The translations under genes and the position numbers were made by a program. From Pedobacter sp. D749 (GTDB lineage Bacteria; Bacteroidota; Bacteroidia; Sphingobacteriales; Sphingobacteriaceae): a stretch of 64,000 nucleotides of DNA. Positions 35,329 through 44,080 of this stretch are shown here, one piece after another. The stretch lies in contig NZ_CP079218.1 of assembly GCF_019317285.1 (NCBI RefSeq), positions 5,704,001 to 5,768,000 of the forward strand, given 5' to 3'. The notes under the pieces are model-generated. The model was given only the letters and a program-made list of their open reading frames with translations. It did no database searches and had not been told where the DNA came from. Each line of letters starts with the position of its first letter. Positions within the stretch are counted from its first letter, which is position 1.

Positions 35329-36825
35329 ATGCGAACATTGCTTACTTCTGCCCAAATGCGCAGTGCTGATCAGTTTACGATTGCCAATAAACCCATTGCT
35401 TCTATCGATCTGATGGAAAAAGCGGCGAGAGCTTTTGTTCAAGCTTTTTTAAGAGACGAGTTCGATACCAATAAAAGCCTGGTTATAATCTGTGGGAAAG
35501 GAAATAATGGGGGAGACGGACTTGCTATTGCACATTTGCTTATCGCTAATGGATATGAGAATTTAAAAGTCTACATCATTAACTTCGATGAAAAGCAGAG
35601 CGACGATTTTGCAATTAACCTGCAACGGATTGAGGAAACACGCTGTAAAAAAACGATTATTAATCAGGCTTCTGATCTAAAGCATTTGAAAGCCGACTTA
35701 ATTATTGATGCCATTCTAGGCTCCGGCTTAAATAAGCCTTTGAGTGGAGAATTTGAAACGCTTGTGCAGGCCATAAATAAGCTGAATAAAAAAGTATATG
35801 CGGTTGATGTACCAACAGGTTTTTTTGCTGAAGGTAAACTCCCGAAAGATTATAACGGTATAAAAGCCTACAAAACAATTTGTTTTCAAAGACCGAAAAT
35901 TAATTTTTTCTTCCCTGAGTCGGCCTTGGCGACTGAAAAATATGAAGTGGTTGATATTGATCTGGATGAGGCTTTTATCCAGAAACAAGATGCTGATTTC
36001 TATTTACTTGAAGAAAGTGACATTGAGAAGATTCTGCAGCCCCGAAAATTGTTCAGCCATAAAGGTACTTATGGTCACGCACTTGTTATTGCGGGAAATA
36101 CCAATACCATGGGCGCGGCTTTGCTTTCTTCTATGGCTTGTTTACATACAGGCGCGGGATTAACCACTGCTTCTATTCCACAGAGTGGTTTAGCCGCTTT
36201 AAATACCACCTTACCAGAAGTCATGGCCCTGCCAAGAGATGAATACACAAGAATAGAGAACCCAAAGAAATATCAGGCCATTGCTATAGGCCCAGGTTTA
36301 GGTACTGAAGCGGAAAATGAAAAACTGCTCGAAAGCCTGATTTTGGCTAACCAGATGTTGATTATTGATGCAGACGCTTTGAATATTTTGAGTGAAAGGC
36401 CCGATCTGATCGATAAACTTGTCGCAAATACCATTATCACCCCGCACATGAAAGAGTTCGATCGCTTATTTGGTGAACATGATAATTGGTGGGATAGGGT
36501 ACAAACAGCCAAAGAAAAGGCCATCAAGCAAAAGATTGTTATCGTTCTTAAAAACCAATATACTTTTATTTGCCTGCCAACAGGCAAGGTACTCATCAAT
36601 CCTACAGGAAATCCGGCGATGGCGCAAGGTGGAATGGGCGATATTCTCACCGGCATTATTGCAGGTTTTGTAGCGCAGAAATATTCGGCAACAGATGCCG
36701 CTCTTCTGGCTTGCTACATTCATGGAAAGGCAGGCGATCATTTAGCACAGGAACAATTTGTCGTTACCGCATCGCATCTTACCGCCAGGATATCAAAAGA
36801 AATTAAAGCACTCATCTCAACCTAG
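35329..36825 (+). CDS. nnr: Bifunctional NAD(P)H-hydrate epimerase / ADP-dependent NAD(P)H-hydrate dehydratase
   Basis: A 498-residue repair enzyme that restores damaged NADH and NADPH hydrates. The N-terminal YjeF_N epimerase domain (about 1-215) shows GKGNNGGDGLAIAHLL and VDVPTGF. The C-terminal ribokinase-like dehydratase (about 225-495) shows GTYGHALVIAGNTNTMGAA, GPGLGTE, ITPHMKEFDRL and NPAMAQGGMGDILTGIIAG. Fused two-domain forms are normal. ATG 35329 fits the conserved MRTLLTSAQMRSAD start. Confidence 0.95.
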   Translation: MRTLLTSAQMRSADQFTIANKPIASIDLMEKAARAFVQAFLRDEFDTNKSLVIICGKGNNGGDGLAIAHLLIANGYENLKVYIINFDEKQSDDFAINLQRIEETRCKKTIINQASDLKHLKADLIIDAILGSGLNKPLSGEFETLVQAINKLNKKVYAVDVPTGFFAEGKLPKDYNGIKAYKTICFQRPKINFFFPESALATEKYEVVDIDLDEAFIQKQDADFYLLEESDIEKILQPRKLFSHKGTYGHALVIAGNTNTMGAALLSSMACLHTGAGLTTASIPQSGLAALNTTLPEVMALPRDEYTRIENPKKYQAIAIGPGLGTEAENEKLLESLILANQMLIIDADALNILSERPDLIDKLVANTIITPHMKEFDRLFGEHDNWWDRVQTAKEKAIKQKIVIVLKNQYTFICLPTGKVLINPTGNPAMAQGGMGDILTGIIAGFVAQKYSATDAALLACYIHGKAGDHLAQEQFVVTASHLTARISKEIKALIST

Positions 36826-36953
36826 TTTGTGATGCGCTTAGCCACAATTGTGGGAAAAAAACCTTTACTAAACTACTATTTTTTTAGTTTATAATTAATA
36901 GTTTACACAATATTTAAATAACAGATACTTTAAAAACGGAAAACAAAATTATT

Positions 36954-37655
36954 ATGGCACAAAAAGAGTACACGCTGAACGAACTCATTAAGGAATCAGC
37001 AGAAAACCCGGCAGAAAACGATTTTTTTGAACTGGAAAAACCGGCCATGCTGGAGGTAAATCTTAAAAATCAAAAAATCCTGGCAAAAGCAGGTTCGATG
37101 GTTGCTTACATCGGAAATATTGATTTTAAAAGAGAAGGGCTATTGAGCAAAGGTTTGGGGGGGTTGTTAAAAAAAGCCATATCTGGTGAAGGTACCTCAC
37201 TGATGCACGCTACCGGAACTGGCAAACTATATCTGGCCGATGAAGGAAAGAAAGTAAAGATCATCAAACTTCAAAACGAAGCCGTTTTTGTAAATGGTAA
37301 TGATGTATTGGCTCTGGAAGAGAGTATTAAAAATGATATAAAAATGCTAAAAAGCATCGCAGGGATGATGAGTGGTGGTTTATTTCAGGTTAAACTTTCG
37401 GGCAGCGGTTATATTGCCATAACCACGCATGGCGAACCAATTTTATTAAGGGTTACAGCCAATCAGCCTGTATATACCGACCCGAATGCTACAGTAGCCT
37501 GGTCTGAGAATTTAACACCTAACATTAAAACCAATTTAACTTTCGGTTCCTTCATTGGAAGAGGAAGTGGCGAATCTTTCCAATTAGAGTTTTTTGGCGA
37601 GGGATGGGTATTGGTACAGCCTTACGAAGAAGTGAAGTACGCAGCTAAGTCTTAA
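36954..37655 (+). CDS. AIM24 family protein
   Basis: A 233-residue AIM24-family (TIGR00266-like) protein with no signal or membrane span. The family forms a beta-rich fold. Characteristic blocks here are ILAKAGSMVAYIGNIDFKREG, GKLYLADEGKKV, FVNGNDVLALEESI, GSGYIAITTHGEPILL and a final GEGWVLVQPYEEVKY. The molecular role is unknown in bacteria; the eukaryotic namesake concerns mitochondrial organisation. A decayed copy of its last 17 codons is found 283 bases downstream at 37932-37982. Confidence 0.9.
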   Translation: MAQKEYTLNELIKESAENPAENDFFELEKPAMLEVNLKNQKILAKAGSMVAYIGNIDFKREGLLSKGLGGLLKKAISGEGTSLMHATGTGKLYLADEGKKVKIIKLQNEAVFVNGNDVLALEESIKNDIKMLKSIAGMMSGGLFQVKLSGSGYIAITTHGEPILLRVTANQPVYTDPNATVAWSENLTPNIKTNLTFGSFIGRGSGESFQLEFFGEGWVLVQPYEEVKYAAKS

Positions 37656-37931
37656 TAGTAGAATCGTCCTCGACCGCAGTGGAGAGATCTTAATCGATAA
37701 GGTTTCTCCATTTCGTTCACTCGGGGCAACAAGATTTATGCGTTAAATATATAGGCGTTTTTTTGGAAAGCAGTTTGCAAAAGCATTTGTGTTTAGACAG
37801 TCCTGCCATTCGCTTTACCTCTCTGCGTTCGGTGCCCGCTCCTGTCAGGTTTAGGTGGCGCGGCCAGTATTACTATTGAGGGTTGCAGGAACCAAAATCT
37901 CTGCCTTAAGACTATCCCCTCTTATTTGCAA

Positions 37932-37982
37932 GAGGGATGGGTATTCGTACGGCCTTGTGAAGAAGTGAAATATGCAACTAAA
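37932..37982 (+). pseudogene. Remnant copy of the AIM24 gene 3' end
   Basis: This 51-base stretch encodes EGWVFVRPCEEVKYATK in frame, against EGWVLVQPYEEVKYAAK at the end of the intact gene (37599-37649). 43 of 51 bases agree, and about half the changes are silent. It has no stop codon or upstream gene body, so it is a fragment, not a functional ORF. Confidence 0.75.
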
Positions 37983-37996
37983 TATTATATTTTAAT

Positions 37997-38102
37997 CGTC
38001 ATCTCGACTGAAGCGCAGCGGAATGGAGAGATCTATCTATACAGATTTTGCTTCGCAGAGCCTCGGGTTCTCGACTTCGTTTCACTTCGCTCGAAAGGAC
38101 GA
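37997..38102. repeat. CGTCATCTCGA long inverted repeat, copy near the AIM24 remnant
   Basis: It begins CGTCATCTCGACTGAAGCGC and ends CTCGAAAGGACGA, with an inner GGAGAGATCTATC. It is the same family as 12191-12275, with an inserted CG-rich centre. Confidence 0.7.
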
Positions 38103-38120
38103 TTCAGGGGTATAAAAACA

Positions 38121-38157
38121 AAAAATCCCGGCATTTCATCAATGTCGGGATTTTTTA
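38121..38157. terminator. Bidirectional terminator between the AIM24 region and the anti-sigma gene
   Basis: Stem AAATCCCGGCATT / AATGTCGGGATTT with a short loop and T-runs in both directions, 20 bases past the anti-sigma stop. Confidence 0.85.
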
Positions 38158-38177
38158 TATTGATTAAAAATTTTAAA

Positions 38178-39041
38178 TTAAACGCCACCCATTACGGTTA
38201 GCTTATCCATTGTAGGGTTAACGCTTCCGCCCATAGGCTCTAAAGTTACAGCAAATGCCTGTGCTTCCTGAATGGTTTGCATTTTTAATAGTGCCTCATT
38301 ATTGGTTGAATCTGTTTTTCCAAAAACACCCAAGCTTACCGGTTTACCATTTACCAAGGCCCACAACTGATATTGATGTTCGGCATCGGTTTTTGGTAAA
38401 TCCATAGCCACATAGTTAATCAGCACACTTTTATCTTTTTTGTTCCAGTACACCTTCATTTTAGAAGTTGGGCTAAAAGCCTGCCCTGCCATACGGATGG
38501 TTGCCCACTCTTTGCTATCGGCCATGGCTGCCATATTATCCAAGCCCTGGTTCTCAAACTCCAGTTTGCTTACAACTCCGGCAAACTTTTGTTTATCCAG
38601 GTTTAAACTTGCAATCTGGTCATGCGCAGCGTTCAGTTTGTTATAAGTAATAAACAATGCGGCTGTACTTACTACCAATAAAGCTATACAAGCAACTAAG
38701 GCGTAACGTAAAGTTCTCACTTTCGCATCGCTTCCATCTAAACGTATAATTTTTGGTTCTTCTGTATAAAGTGGTTCGGGTTGAACATTCACATTCTCTT
38801 CAACTTCACTTAACCCCAACTTTTCGAATAATCTTGTTTCTACATCTGCAGATGGTTCTACCGCATTTTGAATAGCATATTGCTCCATAGCTTGCTCAAT
38901 GGCCGCTATTTCATCTCTTACCTCAGGGTTTTGAGATGCCATTTCCTCAACCTGCAACGTTTCTTCAGGTGATAAATCACCTAAAACGTACAGCTCAAGT
39001 ACTCCAGATTCGATATATGCTTTTAAATTTTCCACGCTCAA
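38178..39041 (-). CDS. Anti-sigma factor (RskA-type)
   Basis: A 287-residue membrane protein expected to hold the upstream sigma factor inactive. The cytoplasmic N-terminus (1-60) has the SGVLELYVLGDLSPEE anti-sigma helix pattern, one membrane span lies at about 113-132 (YALVACIALLVVSTAALFITY), and a periplasmic RskA domain follows (about 140-285, with SPTSKMKVYWNKKDKSVLIN and YQLWALVNGKPVSLGVF). No zinc-binding HxxxCxxC is seen. Its start overlaps the sigma factor stop by 4 bases, the usual arrangement for such a pair. Confidence 0.9.
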   Translation of the reverse strand: MSVENLKAYIESGVLELYVLGDLSPEETLQVEEMASQNPEVRDEIAAIEQAMEQYAIQNAVEPSADVETRLFEKLGLSEVEENVNVQPEPLYTEEPKIIRLDGSDAKVRTLRYALVACIALLVVSTAALFITYNKLNAAHDQIASLNLDKQKFAGVVSKLEFENQGLDNMAAMADSKEWATIRMAGQAFSPTSKMKVYWNKKDKSVLINYVAMDLPKTDAEHQYQLWALVNGKPVSLGVFGKTDSTNNEALLKMQTIQEAQAFAVTLEPMGGSVNPTMDKLTVMGGV

Positions 39042-39589
39042 TTAAAATTCCTTCTCAATTCAATAATAGCCAACCGGATCCGGGTTTTCACCGTACCTAA
39101 TGGCAGATCTAACTTTTCTGCGGCCTCCACATGCGTGAAGCCCTTGTAATAAACTAAATCAAGAACTGCTTGTAAATCCGGTTTAAGGTTATCTACAAGT
39201 TGCTTAACACCAAGAACATCGGGGTTAAACGTAACCTTGTTTTGTTCATCAACGAAACTTACGTTATTTTCTATATCTTGGTTTTTGAGTGAATTCTTAA
39301 AGTCTTTAGAACGGAGTTTATCGATCGATAAATTGCGGGCAATATTCATCATCCACGTAAACAAACGTCCTTTAGTATGATCATAGTGTGTTGCAGACTG
39401 CCATATTTTTACAAAAGTTTCTTGTAAAACATCTTCTGCAAGCTCTGTGTGGGTAATAATGCGTGAAATGACACCGTAAAGCGCCGACGAATACATGCTG
39501 TACAGTGTTTTTAGTACCGCTGGATCTTTCGATTGCAGTGCTTGAACAAGTTCAGGCTCGGTTAGAGTTAATTTTTTAAATGCAGTCAC
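39038..39589 (-). CDS. RNA polymerase ECF sigma factor
   Basis: A 183-residue sigma-70 family factor with region 2 (LYSMYSSALYGVISRIITHT through LAEDVLQETFVKIWQSA, about residues 26-67) and region 4 (LVYYKGFTHVEAAEKLDLPLGTVKTRIRLA, about 140-170). It resembles the SigK-type group paired with RskA-like anti-sigmas. The paired anti-sigma gene is translationally coupled downstream. The target genes are unknown, and no autoregulatory promoter could be assigned by eye. Confidence 0.94.
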   Translation of the reverse strand: MTAFKKLTLTEPELVQALQSKDPAVLKTLYSMYSSALYGVISRIITHTELAEDVLQETFVKIWQSATHYDHTKGRLFTWMMNIARNLSIDKLRSKDFKNSLKNQDIENNVSFVDEQNKVTFNPDVLGVKQLVDNLKPDLQAVLDLVYYKGFTHVEAAEKLDLPLGTVKTRIRLAIIELRRNFN

Positions 39590-39630
39590 TATTGATCACT
39601 AAGATACAATACAGAACATTAAAAGCAAAA

Positions 39631-39679
39631 AAAAGTTTTATAATCGTATTCCATTTCGGAATACGATTATAAAACTTTT
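39631..39679. terminator. Strong bidirectional terminator after lipA
   Basis: A perfect 22-bp stem starting AAAAGTTTTATAATCGTATT (39631-39652), with its complement at 39658-39679, a 5-base loop and T-runs on the minus side. It lies 20 bases beyond the lipA stop. Confidence 0.9.
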
Positions 39680-39698
39680 GAAGTTATTAATAAGTGAA

Positions 39699-40592
39699 TT
39701 AGACTATTCCTTCAATTGGGAAAAGGTGTTTTTCAGCATGGTAAGATGAACGTACCAGTGGGCCGCTCTCTACATATTTTAACCCTTTTGCCAAGCCAGC
39801 TTCTTTGTACATCGCAAAAGTATCCGGGTGGATCCAATCAACTACAGGATGATGATTACGGGTTGGTTGTAAATATTGACCTAAAGTTAGGATGTGCACG
39901 CCATTAGCCACTAAATCGTCCATGGCTTCGAAAATATCTTCTTCGGTTTCGCCCAAACCAAGCATAATGCCTGTTTTTGTTCTTAAACCAAATTCCGAAA
40001 TTCTTTTTAAAGCTTCTAAACTTCTATCGTATTTAGCTTGGATGCGTACCTGTCTGGTTAAACGCTTAACGGTTTCCATATTGTGCGAAACCACTTCCGG
40101 ACGTTCTTCTAAAACGCGGTATAAATTATCCCACTGACCTTTAAAATCAGGGATTAAAGTTTCTAAGGTAGTGATTGGGCTTTCTCTGCGGATAGCCTGT
40201 AAGGTTTCTGCCCAGATGATTGAACCGCCATCTTTTAAGTCATCACGATCTACCGAGGTAATTACGCAATGTTTAACCCCCATTAATCTTACTGAATCTG
40301 CAATACGGTTAGGTTCATCAACATCAACAGCCAACGGCCGGCCTGTAGCAACCGCACAGAAAGAGCAACTGCGGGTACAGATGTTACCCAAAATCATGAA
40401 TGTTGCCGTACCTGCACCCCAACATTCTCCCATATTAGGGCAGTTGCCGCTTTCGCAGATCGTATGGAGCTTGTGCGTGTCTACTAAACTGCGAACTTGT
40501 GCATATTCTTTACCAACAGGTAATTTTACACGTAACCAATCTGGTTTACGTTTAACTTCAGTCACAGCAGGTACTACCGGTAAATCAATCAT
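39699..40592 (-). CDS. lipA: Lipoyl synthase
   Basis: LipA is a radical-SAM enzyme that inserts two sulfurs into the octanoyl group of lipoyl proteins. The 297-residue length is normal. The auxiliary cluster ligands are in CESGNCPNMGECW (about residues 46-58), and the radical-SAM CxxxCxxC is in CTRSCSFCAVATGRP. Later conserved parts are TSVDRDDLKDGG, HNMETV and GLGETEEDI. The start is the conserved basic N-terminus RKPDWLRVKLP. It is a monocistronic unit with its own terminator. Confidence 0.97.
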   Translation of the reverse strand: MIDLPVVPAVTEVKRKPDWLRVKLPVGKEYAQVRSLVDTHKLHTICESGNCPNMGECWGAGTATFMILGNICTRSCSFCAVATGRPLAVDVDEPNRIADSVRLMGVKHCVITSVDRDDLKDGGSIIWAETLQAIRRESPITTLETLIPDFKGQWDNLYRVLEERPEVVSHNMETVKRLTRQVRIQAKYDRSLEALKRISEFGLRTKTGIMLGLGETEEDIFEAMDDLVANGVHILTLGQYLQPTRNHHPVVDWIHPDTFAMYKEAGLAKGLKYVESGPLVRSSYHAEKHLFPIEGIV

Positions 40593-40683
40593 GCTACAAA
40601 GTTAACGAATAGGATTGAAATGTTACAACGTAGAAATGTTTGAAGGTTGTAATAATTGGAGGCGATCCTTAATTGCGGGTTAG

Positions 40684-40776
40684 CCAACTTGCGAAGTCTG
40701 GCTGGGAAGAGGCAGAGCTAGACTTCGCAAGTTTAGCAAGGGCCTGCCTGTAGTGTCAGATAGAATATCTGACACT
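40684..40776. repeat. Composite palindrome left of the GNAT gene
   Basis: AACTTGCGAAGTC (40686-40698) pairs with GACTTCGCAAGTT (40721-40733). AGTGTCAGATAGAATATCTG (40752 onward, to ACACT at 40776) follows. A related block lies in inverted order on the other side of the gene at 41272-41362. Confidence 0.7.
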
Positions 40777-40785
40777 ATTGAAAAA

Positions 40786-41217
40786 TTAAACCAAATTCAT
40801 TTCAAAAGCAATCTGCCGTTTATTCTCTTTAAAGCCTACCCGTTCATAAAATTGATGACTTTCAATACGCTTAGTGTTGCACCTTACCTTTAGTTTTTTC
40901 ACTTGAAGCTGTTCTGCCCAAAGTTTTACGCGTTCAATTAACTGTTTTCCAATTTTTAAGTTGCGATAAGCAGAATCTACAATCAATCCTCCAATTTCGA
41001 CAAATGGATCAGATTCTATTCTTAAGGTATAAAAACCATGAATCCAGCCTACTACTTTGTCGTCAACTAAAGCAACAAATGCACAGTTGTCGTTGCTGTT
41101 ATTAATCTGTTTAATTCTGGCTAATATTTGCTCAATGTCACTCTCGTAACCCAATTGTGTGGACAGCCAGGCAACACTTTCTGCATCTTTTTTGGTTATT
41201 ACTCTGATTTCGACCAT
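40786..41217 (-). CDS. GNAT-family N-acetyltransferase
   Basis: A 143-residue GNAT acyltransferase that would transfer an acyl group from acyl-CoA to an amine. The CoA-binding motif A is visible in IVDSAYRNLKIGKQLIERVKLWA (about residues 75-97), followed by KKLKVRCNTKRIESHQFYERVGF (motif B, about 103-125), which resembles aminoglycoside or RimI-like small acetyltransferases. The substrate is unknown. The gene is flanked on each side by similar palindromic repeats in opposite order. Confidence 0.88.
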   Translation of the reverse strand: MVEIRVITKKDAESVAWLSTQLGYESDIEQILARIKQINNSNDNCAFVALVDDKVVGWIHGFYTLRIESDPFVEIGGLIVDSAYRNLKIGKQLIERVKLWAEQLQVKKLKVRCNTKRIESHQFYERVGFKENKRQIAFEMNLV

Positions 41218-41271
41218 CGTTAATAAGGTATTATGTTGAACTAAATTAGGATTAAAAAATTATTCTCCCAT

Positions 41272-41362
41272 CAGATGGTATCATTTGACGGAATGCATGC
41301 CCGGCGCTGGCCAACTTACGAAGTTGCATGGGCAGGAGCTAGGGCTAACTTCGTAAGTTTAC
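41272..41362. repeat. Composite palindrome right of the GNAT gene
   Basis: CCATCAGATGGTATCATTTG (about 41273) followed by AACTTACGAAGTT (41313-41325) and AACTTCGTAAGTT (41347-41359). It is the mirror-order relative of 40684-40776. Confidence 0.65.
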
Positions 41363-41700
41363 GGTCCCAAAAGCATCAAGCCGTGCCTCCTAAACCCTAT
41401 TGCAGCGGCAGCCTGAGCCTCTTCGGCGAAGCTATAGCGGAAAGAGGGACTGCTATTGCCGATGAGCTATAACGTACTTTTTCATATAACCTTTAAAAAG
41501 CAAATTTTAATTTTCAGTGAGATGGTAAAATTGGCAATAGGGAAAATAAAACACCCCGTCCTGCGGCCCCCCTCTGATAGAGGGGAATGATATACCTCCA
41601 AATGAAAAACTAACCAAGCATTAATTGCCTTTCAAATGTTACTTAAAAATCATAACCTTAACATTGCAACTTTTAAGGTTTTAACTTTCTAACTTAATAT

Positions 41701-41708
41701 TACATTTG
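41701..41708 (+). promoter_or_regulatory. -7 element of cysS, four bases before ATG
   Basis: TACATTTG exactly matches TAnnTTTG and is followed by CAAT and the ATG at 41713. Confidence 0.55.
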
Positions 41709-41712
41709 CAAT

Positions 41713-43173
41713 ATGAATACTGGCTTACAGCTTTATAATACGCTTTCGCGCAAAAAAGAACTTTTTCAACCCTTAAATGCACCCAACGTTGGGATGTATG
41801 TTTGCGGTCCTACTGTTTATAGTGATGTGCACCTGGGTAATTGCCGCACTTTTATTTCTTTCGATTTAATTTTTAGGTACCTTAAATATGCTGGTTATAA
41901 AGTACGTTATGTACGTAATATTACCGATGCAGGTCACTTAGAAGGTGATAGGGACGAGGGCGATGATAAATTTGCAAAACGTGCGAAACTGGAACAGCTT
42001 GAGCCAATGGAAATTGTACAGAAATATACTTTGGGTTTCCATGATGTAATGCGCATGTTCAACACGCAGCCGCCAAGTATCGAGCCTACCGCTACCGGAC
42101 ATATTATTGAGCAGATCGAAATGATTAAGGTAATTATAGCCAAAGGTTATGGTTACGAAGTTGACGGCAATGTATATTTTGATGTAGAAAAATACAGTAA
42201 GGAATACAATTATACCATTTTAACCAACCGCAATCTCGAAGATATGCTGAACAATACCCGGGAACTGGGTGGTCAGGATGAGAAACGCGGAAGGTTAGAC
42301 TTTGCCTTGTGGATAAAAGCAAAGCCAGAAACCTTAATGCAGTGGCAATCGCCATTTGGCATGGGCTTTCCGGGCTGGCATATCGAGTGTTCGGCCATGA
42401 GCGCCAAATATTTGGGTGCTGAATTTGATATTCATGGTGGTGGAATGGATTTAGCAGCAACGCACCATACCAATGAAATTGCACAATCTGAAGCCTGCAG
42501 CCATAAACAGCCTGCCCGCTATTGGATGCACACCAATATGCTTACCGTAAACGGTACGCGCATGTCTAAATCTGCCGGCAATGGTTTCCTTCCTTTAGAA
42601 TTGTTTACTGGTGACCACCCTTTACTGAAGAAAGGCTTTAGCCCGATGACGGTGAAGTTTTTTATGTTACAGGCTCACTACCGGAGTACATTAGATTTTT
42701 CTAATGAAGCTTTAGACGCCTCGGAGAAAGGTTTTCGCCGCTTAATGGCTGCAATTGGCTTGTTAGATAAGTTAACAGTTTCTGAACAGAACGATTTCGA
42801 TATTGATGCATTGAAAGAAAAATGTATTACTGCGATGAATGATGACTTTAACAGTCCGATTTTGGTTGCAGAGTTGTTTGAAGCAGTTCGGATTATCAAT
42901 ACTGTGTACGATGGTAAAGGGAAAATCTCTGCAGAAGCACTGGAAAAGTTAAAGCAACTGATTAACGATTTCGTTTTCGATATATTAGGACTGAAAGATG
43001 AGGATGCCGGGGGTAACGACTTGAACGGCGTTTTAGATATGGTGATTAACTTAAGAACGGAAGCAAAAGCGAATAAAGATTATGCCACTTCTGATCGTAT
43101 CCGTATTGGCTTACAAGAGTTGGGAATTCAGCTTAAAGACGGCAAAGAAGGGACCACCTGGAGTAAGGCTTAG
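41713..43173 (+). CDS. cysS: Cysteine--tRNA ligase
   Basis: CysRS charges tRNA-Cys with cysteine. The 486-residue protein has the HIGH-type motif in YSDVHLGNCRTF (about residues 36-47) and the KMSKS-type motif in NGTRMSKSAGNG (about 279-290). The zinc ligands are in MYVCGPTVY and GWHIECSAMSA with HGGGMDLAATHHTNEIAQSE. The start MNTGLQLYNTLSRKKELF is the conserved N-terminus. The promoter spacing predicts a leaderless mRNA. The racemase gene follows 37 bases later and could be co-transcribed. Confidence 0.98.
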   Translation: MNTGLQLYNTLSRKKELFQPLNAPNVGMYVCGPTVYSDVHLGNCRTFISFDLIFRYLKYAGYKVRYVRNITDAGHLEGDRDEGDDKFAKRAKLEQLEPMEIVQKYTLGFHDVMRMFNTQPPSIEPTATGHIIEQIEMIKVIIAKGYGYEVDGNVYFDVEKYSKEYNYTILTNRNLEDMLNNTRELGGQDEKRGRLDFALWIKAKPETLMQWQSPFGMGFPGWHIECSAMSAKYLGAEFDIHGGGMDLAATHHTNEIAQSEACSHKQPARYWMHTNMLTVNGTRMSKSAGNGFLPLELFTGDHPLLKKGFSPMTVKFFMLQAHYRSTLDFSNEALDASEKGFRRLMAAIGLLDKLTVSEQNDFDIDALKEKCITAMNDDFNSPILVAELFEAVRIINTVYDGKGKISAEALEKLKQLINDFVFDILGLKDEDAGGNDLNGVLDMVINLRTEAKANKDYATSDRIRIGLQELGIQLKDGKEGTTWSKA

Positions 43174-43210
43174 GTAGTTCTAAGTCTATAGTTCAAAGTC
43201 GATTTTAGCA

Positions 43211-43891
43211 ATGAGAAAAATTGGTTTAGTAGGTGGTATCAGTTGGGTATCTACTATAGATTATTATCGTTTTATAAATGAGGGTGTAAATGAGCGTTTG
43301 GGTGGGTTAAATTTCGCTGAATGTTTAATTTACTCCCTTAATTTTGGCGATGTTCAGGATAAAACATGGGAAGGATCGTTTGATCTTTTACTCAATGCTT
43401 GCGAAAGTTTAAAACGAAGTGGGGCAGAAGCAATTGTACTCTGCGCCAATACGGCACATCTTTTTGCAGATCAGTTACAAGAAAAAATAGCTCTGCCTAT
43501 TATCCATATCGGTACCGAAACCGCTAGAGCCATAAGTGTTACTGGAATTAAAAATATAGGACTCTTAGGGACCGTATTTACTATGGAAAAGGACTTTTAT
43601 ATTAAAAAGCTCGAAGACCATGGGTTAAATGTTTTGGTGCCTTCTAAGAAAGAAACCCGCGATTATATACAGTTTACCCTTAAAGAAGAATTAGGTAGAG
43701 GTGTAATATTGGAAGAAACAAGGGCACAATATATCCAGATAATTAATGATCTGATCAAGGAAGGAGCTGAGGGGATAATTCTGGGATGTACCGAAATCCC
43801 TATGCTGATCAATCAGGATGACTTTGAGATTCCGGTATTTGATACTACCAAAATCCATTGCGAGGCGATTGTGGATTACATGCTTTCTTAG
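43211..43891 (+). CDS. Aspartate/glutamate racemase family protein
   Basis: A 226-residue member of the two-cysteine racemase family, which interconverts D and L amino acids without cofactor. The two catalytic Cys are visible in IVLCANTAHLF (first half) and GIILGCTEIPMLI (second half), and the N-terminus MRKIGLVGGISWVST is typical of the YgeA/aspartate racemase group. Substrate (Asp, Glu or another amino acid) cannot be decided. It follows cysS on the same strand by 37 bases. Confidence 0.9.
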   Translation: MRKIGLVGGISWVSTIDYYRFINEGVNERLGGLNFAECLIYSLNFGDVQDKTWEGSFDLLLNACESLKRSGAEAIVLCANTAHLFADQLQEKIALPIIHIGTETARAISVTGIKNIGLLGTVFTMEKDFYIKKLEDHGLNVLVPSKKETRDYIQFTLKEELGRGVILEETRAQYIQIINDLIKEGAEGIILGCTEIPMLINQDDFEIPVFDTTKIHCEAIVDYMLS

Positions 43892-43956
43892 ATCACACTT
43901 TATTATACTAGGGCTGAAAACAAATCTCATAAGTTTTCAGGCTCACCAAGAATTTG

Positions 43957-43983
43957 TCCCCCTTTGAAGGGGGCAGGGGGATG
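43957..43983. repeat. Left 27-bp inverted repeat of the DUF559 cassette
   Basis: TCCCCCTTTGAAGGGGGCAG followed by GGGGATG. The reverse complement is at 44492-44518 with one mismatch (26 of 27). Confidence 0.85.
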
Positions 43984-44080
43984 AAGAAAATCATATTTAA
44001 TTTAAAGATGAATAATAACAGCAAATTGTTTTCTATATTTCATTTTTCTACTTTTCAATTCTAAGAAAGGTTACGATATC

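Larger units (their letters stand above)
37656..38177. repeat. Repeat-rich 522 bases downstream of the AIM24 gene
   Basis: In order it holds a degenerate CGTC-type inverted repeat (37663-37737), a member of the GGCAGGACTG repeat in reverse orientation (about 37775-37910), a fragment copy of the AIM24 3' end (37932-37982), another CGTCATCTCGA inverted repeat (37997-38102) and a bidirectional terminator (38121-38157). No intact gene is supported. Confidence 0.7.
41218..41712. repeat. Gene-free 495 bases with palindromic repeats upstream of cysS
   Basis: It contains the composite palindrome 41272-41362, a piece of the CCTAAACCC / GAGGGACTG dispersed repeat (about 41370-41470), and a CCCCTCTGATAGAGGGG hairpin (41569-41585) resembling the C/G-rich repeats around the DUF559 gene. 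The frame at 41275-41472 is repeat sequence, not a gene. The cysS promoter element lies at the right end. Confidence 0.65.

Noticed and set aside
37926..38201. 91-codon frame downstream of the AIM24 gene
   Set aside because: It is the AIM24 3' remnant followed by an inverted repeat translated by chance; it extends into the anti-sigma gene region and lacks an intact gene body.
41275..41472. 65-codon frame upstream of cysS
   Set aside because: It overlaps a composite palindrome and a dispersed repeat piece; the protein is low quality and the same repeat occurs at other loci.
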